Of a DNA stretch of 64,000 nt, positions 28,160 through 35,381 are shown in pieces. Made by a program: the position numbers and the translations under genes. The first letter of the stretch is position 1; each line of letters opens with the position of its first letter. Source of the stretch: Planctomycetaceae bacterium (lineage in GTDB: Bacteria > Planctomycetota > Planctomycetia > Pirellulales > Pirellulaceae). Below the pieces are notes generated by a model. That model worked only from the letters and a program-made list of their open reading frames with translations, had not been told where the DNA came from and did no database searches. The stretch lies in contig JAEUIQ010000021.1 of the NCBI GenBank assembly GCA_016794985.1, forward strand, positions 62,001 through 126,000, written 5' to 3'.

Positions 28160-28336
28160 ATGGATGTATTATTTGTCGCTTTACCGGTCGCTCTGTTGTT
28201 GGGCGCCGCTGCGGTGCTGGCGTTTATCGTTGCGGCGCGCAGCGGCCAGTTTGACGATTTGGAAACACCGCCACAGAGGATGTTGTATGATGATGTTGAA
28301 ACGAAAACGGGCTCAAAATTGGAGCAAAAGAAATAG
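28160..28336 (+). CDS. ccoS: cbb3-type cytochrome oxidase assembly protein CcoS
   Basis: Small membrane protein of 58 residues: one transmembrane helix (LFVALPVALLLGAAAVLAFI) followed by AARSGQFDDLETPPQRMLYD, the diagnostic CcoS signature R-S-G-Q-F-D-D-L-E-x-P-x-x-R-x-L-x-D. CcoS is required to insert cofactors into the catalytic subunit of cbb3 cytochrome oxidase. It starts 5 bases after the PEP-CTERM gene. No ccoNOP or ccoGHI gene is in the window, so this copy is detached from the usual cluster. The C-terminal lysine-rich tail is short and unremarkable. Confidence 0.88.
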   Translation: MDVLFVALPVALLLGAAAVLAFIVAARSGQFDDLETPPQRMLYDDVETKTGSKLEQKK

Positions 28337-28381
28337 CGGCCAATGTTCGTGATGTTCCGGGATTTGGGGAGAATCGTTTAA

Positions 28382-29794
28382 ATGATGGCGACAACACTAA
28401 TGACAGCATGTTTGAAACCTCCACGTTTTGTGATCGAACCAAGCGTTCGGTTCGACGTGGTGTCGCAGATCCTAAGGTCGAAGTCGCGCGGGTTGATCCT
28501 GTTGGTGACCTTTGTGCTGGCCACCATGACTTGGTCGGCGACTGCCGCGGCGCAGGAGTCACGTACTTGGACGGATGCGAGTGGCAAATTCACGGTTGAG
28601 GCGATACTCAAAGAAGTCAAACGTGATTCCGTTGTGTTGATTATGACCGATGGAACCGAGAAAACCGTTCCATTGGCCCAACTTTCGGCAGATGATCGAA
28701 AGTATGCCGCGGATTATCGCAAGGCGATGTTGGCTGAAAATGCGGCCAAGAAAAAGGCCACGGCAGATGCCAAGAAACGCGGCGAGGACTTGAAAGATGA
28801 GTTGACGGGGATCCTCCAATCGTTTGCTCAAAGCGAAGAGCAACTGAAGCAAGCCGAACAGAATCCGGCGCAGTTTCGGGTCGCGCGGCAGTCGCTGGTT
28901 CAGGAAACGAGCCAGAAATTGATCGAATTGGTTAGTGATGTTCCGCAATCGGACGTCGCGCGGGATGTTTACTTGTGGGTGGTGCGAAATGGAGCGACGG
29001 ACGCACCGAACTCCACGGCAACTAAAATGTTGGTGGAACACTTTGCCGATCTGCCAGAGCTGGCCCCGATGTTGGGCTTCTTGGCTCGGGACCTGTCCGT
29101 TCTTGAAAAGCTGGTCGAGAAATCCAAAGACGAGTCGGTGAAGGGTGTGGGCACGTTTTTGCTTGCTCAACAATTGGCAAATCAAGAGAACCCTGCGTTA
29201 GAGGATCGCGTCAAGAAGTTGCTCAACCAAGTTCTGACGAAATACGCGACCGTGATAGGTGTCAACCGCCAGCCGTTGGGTCCGCAAGCCGAGAAATTGT
29301 TGTTTGTGCTGGAGCATCTTAGTGTGGGTAAGGTGGCGCCTGATATTAGTGGTGCCGACTTAGATGGTGTCCCATTCAAGTTGAGCGATTATCGGGGCAA
29401 AGTTGTGGTGATCGACTTTTGGGGTGATTGGTGACCGCCTTGCCGGGCTATGTACCCGCACGAGCGGTCGCTCGTTAGTCAACTCGCCGATAAGCCTTTT
29501 GCGTTGCTGGGAGTCAACAGTGATCCTGAATTGGAACGTATTCGCGAAATCGTCAAAGAAAAGAATCTGAATTGGCGAAGTTTCTGGAATGGAACGGATG
29601 GTACGAGGGGGCCGATCTCGACGCAATGGAATGTCACCGGTTGGCCTACGATTTATGTCCTGGATCAGGAAGGCGTGATCCGATATAAGAATCCCAGGGG
29701 GGCGGCCCTTGATGAAGCCATCACGAAGCTATTAGCGGAGATGGGGCATTCCGTGCAATTGTCCCACGAGAATCAAGGTGGCGAACAACCTTGA
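28382..29794 (+). CDS. SHD1-domain thioredoxin-like protein with in-frame TGA, predicted selenoprotein
   Basis: Read through the TGA at 29432-29434, this is one protein of 470 residues with selenocysteine at 351. After a signal segment (GLILLVTFVLATMTWSATAAA) there is an SHD1-like domain (WTDASGKFTVEAILKEVKRD), a helical, lysine-rich middle region, and a TlpA/redoxin-like thioredoxin domain: GKVAPDISGADLDGVPFKLS, then DFWGDW-U-PPCRAMYPHE where most relatives have WCxxC, and GWPTIYVLDQEGVI with the cis-proline. The frame is the same on both sides of the TGA. A hairpin at 29460-29475 is the candidate insertion signal. A close paralogue with the identical arrangement follows after 13 bases. A pseudogene is the alternative, but both copies would have to be broken at the same codon. 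Confidence 0.85.
29460..29475 (+). promoter_or_regulatory. candidate bacterial SECIS hairpin, first selenoprotein
   Basis: ACGAGC-GGTC-GCTCGT forms a perfect 6-bp stem (29460-29465 with 29470-29475) with a four-base loop at 29466-29469. The loop starts 32 bases after the in-frame TGA. The Escherichia coli fdhF element also presents GGUC in its apical loop, and bacterial SECIS loops are generally found some 16-37 bases after the codon. The hairpin lies inside the coding sequence and is identical in the neighbouring paralogue. Confidence 0.75.
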
Positions 29795-29807
29795 GACGAG
29801 GTGTACG

Positions 29808-30476
29808 ATGAAGAAGTTATATTGGCCCTTGTGGTCGGCAGTGCTATTGGGCCAGTTCAGCGGGTGCGGCGAACCCACGAAACCGCCCGTTGCAAAAGGG
29901 TCGGGATCGCCAATCATCCGTGAGTCGGAAACTACCCCGCCGCCGGCCACATTGGTTGACGCTCCAACGGCTGAGAATAACCCGCTGATTGAAGAATCCA
30001 AATTGGCTGTCGGCCAGGTGGCGCCCGAGATTATTGGTCCGGACTTTGATGGCGTCGAGTTCAAGCTGAGTGATTATCGAGGTAAAGTTGTTGTCCTCGA
30101 CTTTTGGGGCGATTGGTGACCGCCGTGCCGGGCCATGTACCAACACGAGCGGTCGCTCGTTAAGCAACTTGCAGATAAACCGTTTGCTCTCATTGGGGTC
30201 AATAGTGACGGCGATGTGGACTACATCAAGAAAACGGCTCGTGAAAAGAATCTCAACTGGAGAAGTTTCTGGAATGGACCAGACGGGACTCGCGGGCCGA
30301 TCGCTCGAGCGTGGCGGATCAAGGGGTGGCCGACGATCTATGTTATCGACCACCAAGGTGTAATCCGCTATCAAGACGTGCGCGGATCCAGTATGGACGA
30401 AGCCATTACCACGTTGCTGGCTGAAATGGGCCACGAAGTTACCATCACACACGCCGAAGATGAGGGTGGTCACTAG
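29808..30476 (+). CDS. thioredoxin-like lipoprotein with in-frame TGA, predicted selenoprotein
   Basis: Read through the TGA at 30117-30119, this gives 222 residues with selenocysteine at 104. MKKLYWPLWSAVLLGQFSGC is a lipoprotein signal with a cysteine at residue 20, then a proline-rich linker, then a redoxin-like domain: GQVAPEIIGPDFDGVEFKLS, DFWGDW-U-PPCRAMYQHE, and GWPTIYVIDHQGVI with the cis-proline. The domain is closely similar to that of the gene just upstream, including the TGA, so they arose by duplication. The start ATG has GAGG about 6 bases upstream. A hairpin with a GGTC loop at 30145-30160 is the candidate SECIS. It would act as a periplasmic, membrane-anchored thiol-selenol oxidoreductase. 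Confidence 0.85.
30145..30160 (+). promoter_or_regulatory. candidate bacterial SECIS hairpin, second selenoprotein
   Basis: Same sequence as in the upstream gene: ACGAGC-GGTC-GCTCGT, stem 30145-30150 with 30155-30160, loop 30151-30154, beginning 32 bases after the TGA. Nineteen bases around it (CACGAGCGGTCGCTCGTTA) are identical in the two genes, including third codon positions, while codons just outside differ. This is what selection on RNA structure would leave. Confidence 0.75.
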
Positions 30477-30809
30477 GCGTTTGATGGGCGTCAAGTGCGA
30501 CGCAAGCAACTTTTGTTTCAGACGACGAGATATCGTCATATCCGAGAATGGTCCGACCGAAGTCCAAACAACGTCGGAGCATTGACCATTTTCGAACTTT
30601 TTGTTGGAGCTGTCGGTAGTCGCGGCGGTTGTGTGTACAGTTACTCCGGCTAGTACAAACCTTAAAGACGGATCTGGCTTTCATTAAACATCGATTGAAT
30701 TCTGACAAAAAGTTCTGCTCGACTCAAAACACCGGATAATATCTCGCAGATCGAGCGGAAAGCCGATCCGGGTACTCCAGAGTTCTACGTCTTATGGGAG
30801 CAAGAACCG
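30477..30809. other. intergenic region after the selenoprotein pair
   Basis: No open frame here resembles a protein, and I see no tRNA-like T-arm or CCA end, so selC is not in this gap. It is more AT-rich towards its right end and should contain the promoter of the small secreted-protein gene that follows. No clear hairpin with a T-tract marks the end of the selenoprotein transcript. Confidence 0.45.
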
Positions 30810-31052
30810 ATGCATCGATTGATTTTGGCTTTGGTATTCTTGACGCTTGGTTCGTTGGGCTGCCAAGCCTTCGCGGATGGACCGGTGATTGCAACAGGTG
30901 CACAACGCCAGCAGATACGCGCAACCCCGATTCTCGAACGCGAGAATCGACCATTCCATTTCTATGGGAACACGGTACGGCGGTTGCATGCTCGGCAAAC
31001 CAGCGGCCCTGGACTTGCTCCGACAGCCCAAACAGGTCGACCCCGGCCGTAA
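30810..31052 (+). CDS. small secreted protein of unknown function
   Basis: Protein of 80 residues with a signal peptide (LILALVFLTLGSLGCQAFA), cut probably after AFA or lipidated at the cysteine. The mature part contains QRQQIRATPILERENRPFHF and YGNTVRRLHAR, a pattern I associate with small planctomycete proteins of unknown role. The ATG at 30810 has GGGAG about 11 bases upstream. The gene stands alone; an overlapping frame at 30889-31107 lacks such features. Expression is not assured. Confidence 0.6.
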   Translation: MHRLILALVFLTLGSLGCQAFADGPVIATGAQRQQIRATPILERENRPFHFYGNTVRRLHARQTSGPGLAPTAQTGRPRP

Positions 31053-31228
31053 TCATGTTGGGGTGACACTCGAGGACTTGGAAAAGCCAGAACTCGAGAT
31101 GGCATGATGAGCCCCAGCGTAAGGTGAGCCAGTCTATGGATGGGCCTGCGAGGTTACTCGGTGACTTACGCCGCGCGAGACATTCGGCGTCCTCGGGTCT
31201 CCGCCACGCCTTCGACCGGATGTCGGAG

Positions 31229-31250
31229 TACCTGCCGCGTCGGGCAGGTA
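31229..31250. terminator. perfect hairpin between convergent genes
   Basis: TACCTGCC at 31229-31236 and GGCAGGTA at 31243-31250 form an 8-bp perfect stem with a 6-base loop. It lies between the small secreted-protein gene and the convergent isomerase-like gene, where a bidirectional terminator would be useful. There is no T-tract on either side, so it may not act as a classical intrinsic terminator. Confidence 0.4.
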
Positions 31251-31269
31251 GACCGTACTGATCCGGAAA

Positions 31270-32301
31270 TTACACCGACCATCCGTGTTGTTCCCGAACT
31301 TTTTGCATGGCGGCCAGAATATTGTTCCAAGTCGATTGCTGCGTCATGACCGAGTTAGGGAACATACAACCATCCCAACAGATGTGTTGGATTGTCTTGG
31401 TAAGTTTCCCGGCTTCGTCGCGTAACCAAAAACCAGCATGATGCGGGATATCGAGTTTGCCGTTCGGGTCGTCGGCGAGGCAATGGCGGCCGGTCTTGTC
31501 GTGTGAGCCGCTTCCTTTGACCGTCGCATCATTTTGTGCGACGTGGAAGTCAATCGTCCAAGGTCGGAGGGCGGATGTGAGTTTTCGCAGGGCTTCGTCT
31601 AACTGGTCTGGCTCCCAATTGAAGTCTGCCGGAACAATCCGGTCTTGCGGCGCGTTGTAACCCAACAAATACAGCAATGTGTGAGCCATATCCGCTTGGA
31701 ACCCCAACGTTTGTGGGCGTCCGACTTGTTCCAGAAGGTTGAGCATGTTGCGCCACGAATGCATACCGCCCCAACAAATCTCACCTTCAGCGGCTAAGCG
31801 TTCGCCGTAATCTTCGGCGATGTCGGCAGCGCGACGAAAAGTCTCAGCGATTTGGGCCGTGCCCGCGACTGGATCCGCATTCCACGCCGAAACGCTGGTG
31901 GCCGAATCGATCCGAACGACCCCATAAGGCCGAATCCCCAACTCCCGCAATCGTGTCGCAATGCGGCACGCTTTACCAACGGACGCTACAAAGTTATCGC
32001 GTTGTTGCTGGGTTCCCATCGCGGCCCCATCAAACCACACAGGGGCGACGACACTGCCGACCACGAAGCCGTATTTTTGGATTCGATCGGCCAAATCCTT
32101 GAGGTTATCGTCCGAAATTTCGATATCCACGTGCGGGTTATACAAGAACAGGTCGACACCATCAAATTTAACGCCGTTTACCTCGGCCGCCGCCGTCATT
32201 TGCAGCATGGTTTCCAAGTCAATCGCGGCTTCCTCTGCATCCGGTCCCTTGCCGACCAAGCCCGGCCACATCGCGTTGTGCAACTTCGGAAATAGATTCA
32301 T
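31270..32301 (-). CDS. TIM-barrel sugar isomerase/epimerase-like protein
   Basis: Protein of 343 residues resembling xylose isomerase-like (AP endonuclease 2 fold) TIM-barrel proteins. [56 protein letters not shown] and [17 protein letters not shown] carry the spaced Glu, Asp and His residues that would bind metal, followed by [11 protein letters not shown] and [11 protein letters not shown]. Such enzymes interconvert sugars or inositols. The start is ATG 32301, giving [14 protein letters not shown]; an upstream in-frame ATG at 32457 would add 52 residues not typical of the family. It is a single gene with no sugar-catabolic neighbour, so substrate is open. Confidence 0.82.
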   Translation of the reverse strand: MNLFPKLHNAMWPGLVGKGPDAEEAAIDLETMLQMTAAAEVNGVKFDGVDLFLYNPHVDIEISDDNLKDLADRIQKYGFVVGSVVAPVWFDGAAMGTQQQRDNFVASVGKACRIATRLRELGIRPYGVVRIDSATSVSAWNADPVAGTAQIAETFRRAADIAEDYGERLAAEGEICWGGMHSWRNMLNLLEQVGRPQTLGFQADMAHTLLYLLGYNAPQDRIVPADFNWEPDQLDEALRKLTSALRPWTIDFHVAQNDATVKGSGSHDKTGRHCLADDPNGKLDIPHHAGFWLRDEAGKLTKTIQHICWDGCMFPNSVMTQQSTWNNILAAMQKVREQHGWSV

Positions 32302-32592
32302 CTGTAAATTTGCCTTTCGAAAGACGCGTCGGAAGTCATCTGGCACCTGGAAGCTAAACCAGACTACCGGTTCTGAGTTGTTGAACTCCAGGCCTACTGC
32401 TTGGTGGAGCAAAACAAGAACGTTCCCTATTTTGACCGACTGGAAAGAGCTACGCAACCATAGCCAGGGGTTTTAAGAAGTCGTTGGCAGATGAATCGTC
32501 TGGTACCGGAAGCCAGAGCGTGCCCTTCGCGTTGGTAGTTCAAAAAACGCGAGTTAACCAAGGAGGTCAATTCGGTTCGTCGCCAACGATCC

Positions 32593-35160
32593 TTAGAATT
32601 TCCGGCTGGAAACATGCATCAAGTGTTCCAGACTGCGTTCCACACGATTGCAAAAATCATGTGTCAAGAGAGTATCCTGAGCGGCACGGCAATGCTCGAC
32701 GATTTCTTGAGCTTGCTCCTCCAAGTCGTGCCATTGTCCCGATTCTTGGGCCAACGTTTGATTCAAACGCGCGAAGTCATTTTGCAAGGATTCCAACCCG
32801 ATATGATTGGCCATCCCCAAGGAAAGTTCTCGGGAAAGTTGTCGAACGGAAGTGAAGTCGCTATTGGCCAATGCGATGTCCAGGTCGGCGAGCTGCTTGA
32901 GAATTTCTTGAAATTCCGGTGCCAAATCTTGCGTCGCGACTGGCAAACCGTCGGGCACACTTCTGGCGAAGACCTCGACGATTTCTGGATCAAATTGCTC
33001 GGGGGAGCATCGTCGCAGTTCGGCCAAGGCTGCGTCGTGCGAGCATGCCTTGCGATAGACTCTGTCGCTGACCATGGCATCGTAGGCATCGCAGATCGCT
33101 AAGATTCGCGAACCTAGCGGTATGGCTCGTCCGGTCGGAAGTCCTTTGTGACACTTGCCAAAATAAGCATGGTGGCATTCGACTATTTTTATCACGTCGG
33201 CTGACCCGAAAGCCGCTCGCAAGATTTCACGGCTATACACGTCATGTTCGTCCATGATTTCCCATTCTTGCGCGGTCAGTCGATCGGGCTTCAAGAGGAT
33301 CGAATCGGGAATGCCAATTTTCCCGATATCGTGCAGGAGCGCTGCGGCTTCGAGGACGTGGACTTCCGCTGCGGGAAGTAATCTCTTTGCCGTTCGGACG
33401 CATAAATTGGCGACCCGCACCGAATGACTGGCCGTCCCCGGTTCGCGATATGCCAAGGTTTTCATCAAAGCGGTCAAAGCGCTGCAAGGCAGAGAAGGTG
33501 AGTTCGTGGAAAAGTCCGGGCTGAGAGAACAGGTCTTGGCGTCGCCCTGAATTTCCGGCAAATCATCGTAATGCGAGACTCGATTGCGGCCTTGGTGTTT
33601 CGAGTAGTACAACGCGCGATCTGCGTTTTCCAAGAGGATGTCGGGGCTCGGGTCATCGTAGGGCAGCGTCATTAAGCCAAAGCTGGCCGTTACGGACAAT
33701 CCTTCCAGCGGATTTTCCGAGATCGCTTCACGGATGGCCTCGGCAATTTCAAACGCAGAGTGTCCATTGATTTGAGGCAGTAACACACAAAACTCTTCCC
33801 CACCGAGCCGGAAGACCCAGTCACTATTGGGCGCCAGTCCACGGAGTATCATTCCAACATGTTTGAGCACCAAATCTCCGGTGGCATGCCCATGCTGGTC
33901 ATTGATTCGTTTGAAGTGATCGATATCGCACATGATCAACGAACAAGGGGCAAACTGCCCGGACGCGATCAAACTGTCGTAAGTTTGGTAGAAACTGCGG
34001 CGGTTCAAACAACCTGTGAGCGCATCGGACGTGGCCAAGAATTGAAGTTCAGAATTCTTGAGTTTGATCTCTGCTTCGGTTTTCCGTAGCTCGGCCATCA
34101 CACGGACCATTTCGCCACGCTGAAGTTCTTCGATCGTAATGTCTTGGAGCGAAACCATGACTCCTTCTGGTCGCCCCGACTTGATTTGAACGGGTACGGC
34201 ATTTACCCGGAGTAGTTTTAGGTTCTGATCGGGTAACTCCAGACCCAATACAATGCCACGTCGCGGTTGACAATCCGCAAAACTGGCGTGCCAAGGCAGG
34301 ACGGCGACGGCATGAGCTCCCACCGGGTCAAGCCAGTTCAAGTCGCTTGGGTCTGTGAGCACGCTGTCGGACACCCCTGAGAGTTTGCCGAAGGCAGCGT
34401 TGTGCAGCACAATTCTTCCACTGCGGTCCACCATGAAGACGGATTCAGTTAACGCATCAAATGCAGAATGGACGCACGCCAAATTACCTTGTGAATTTCT
34501 TTGGCGTTTGGCCGCCCGCCGCAAAGCGAACCACGATAACAGAAAGCAGCAAAAGGCCGTAAAGTAGATCATCGGCCCAGGGTACACCGTGTAGGCATAG
34601 CCAATGCTATATTCCGGGACCGCTGCCAGCCGAAACTCCAACACGCCCGTTGGTTGCCCGCCCAAGGCCACATTGATACTCAAGTTGTTGGGATCGGACA
34701 TATCGCCCGTCCACTTCGTGCGATGTTGACCCACGTCGACCAATAATCGACCTGTCTGAGTTCGCCATCCTATCGAGAGAAACTCGGGATGGTTTGTCAA
34801 AATCGACTTTAGCAACGTCTCGATTTCGGGCAACCTTTGCCGTTGCAAATGCTGACTGACCGGCAAAGCCAGACTGTTGGCCAGTTGCAAGCGACGGTCG
34901 AGTTCGGCTTGGCGAAGGTTGGGGAACCAGCCCAGAGTATTGGCGATCCACATAGTCGTCGCGACCATGAGTCCAACGGACAGCGCCACTCGAAAATTGT
35001 TGGACTTTTTCCACATGGATATGTTGAAGCGAACGCTTCGTTTGACTTGGTTGGACGTCGGGGTGAACCAAAATGGACGCGGTGGCGCCTGTCCGCGCCT
35101 CCCGTATCTAGGTCGAATTTGATCGGGCAACAGCCTCGTTGCGGAAAAAACATCGGCCAT
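32593..35160 (-). CDS. membrane protein with PAS, GGDEF and HD-GYP-like domains
   Basis: Protein of 855 residues that probably both makes and breaks cyclic-di-GMP. A membrane helix near 57-78 and another near 193-212 flank an extracytoplasmic sensor region. A PAS domain covers about 225-345, a GGDEF domain 370-535 with GGEEF at 453-457 (active form; no RxxD inhibitory site in front), and an HD domain 565-730 with HDIGKIGIPD at 611-620. The usual HHExxDGxGYP motif is replaced by HHAYFGKCHKGLPTG at 664-678, so the GYP is missing. A helical C-terminal region (about 760-850) could be an HPt-like bundle but lacks the phospho-histidine. The gene is monocistronic and divergent from the TolC-like gene. 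Confidence 0.9.
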   Translation of the reverse strand: MADVFSATRLLPDQIRPRYGRRGQAPPRPFWFTPTSNQVKRSVRFNISMWKKSNNFRVALSVGLMVATTMWIANTLGWFPNLRQAELDRRLQLANSLALPVSQHLQRQRLPEIETLLKSILTNHPEFLSIGWRTQTGRLLVDVGQHRTKWTGDMSDPNNLSINVALGGQPTGVLEFRLAAVPEYSIGYAYTVYPGPMIYFTAFCCFLLSWFALRRAAKRQRNSQGNLACVHSAFDALTESVFMVDRSGRIVLHNAAFGKLSGVSDSVLTDPSDLNWLDPVGAHAVAVLPWHASFADCQPRRGIVLGLELPDQNLKLLRVNAVPVQIKSGRPEGVMVSLQDITIEELQRGEMVRVMAELRKTEAEIKLKNSELQFLATSDALTGCLNRRSFYQTYDSLIASGQFAPCSLIMCDIDHFKRINDQHGHATGDLVLKHVGMILRGLAPNSDWVFRLGGEEFCVLLPQINGHSAFEIAEAIREAISENPLEGLSVTASFGLMTLPYDDPSPDILLENADRALYYSKHQGRNRVSHYDDLPEIQGDAKTCSLSPDFSTNSPSLPCSALTALMKTLAYREPGTASHSVRVANLCVRTAKRLLPAAEVHVLEAAALLHDIGKIGIPDSILLKPDRLTAQEWEIMDEHDVYSREILRAAFGSADVIKIVECHHAYFGKCHKGLPTGRAIPLGSRILAICDAYDAMVSDRVYRKACSHDAALAELRRCSPEQFDPEIVEVFARSVPDGLPVATQDLAPEFQEILKQLADLDIALANSDFTSVRQLSRELSLGMANHIGLESLQNDFARLNQTLAQESGQWHDLEEQAQEIVEHCRAAQDTLLTHDFCNRVERSLEHLMHVSSRKF

Positions 35161-35381
35161 TTCTGAAAGTCCATCGTTAAAACCTGCCTAATCGACCTAG
35201 CCTGAGGTAAGAGGTGCCGAGAAAATAATCAGGATAAGATGCGGTATTTGTCGCAAAAATCCGAGTTGCGCGACCGCAAGAAAACCTGTTTATTGAGTAG
35301 TTTGTGCAGAACCGATTCATTCCTCATAACCGAATCAAGCGATCGGTTTGATGCGCAACTTTTTCAACCAGTTGATACTCC

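Noticed and set aside
29432..29450. Reading the in-frame TGA codons as ordinary stops with separate downstream genes starting at ATG 29450 and 30135
   Set aside because: The downstream pieces would begin in the middle of a thioredoxin domain, have no ribosome site, and both paralogues show the same arrangement with a conserved hairpin. Selenocysteine explains all of this.
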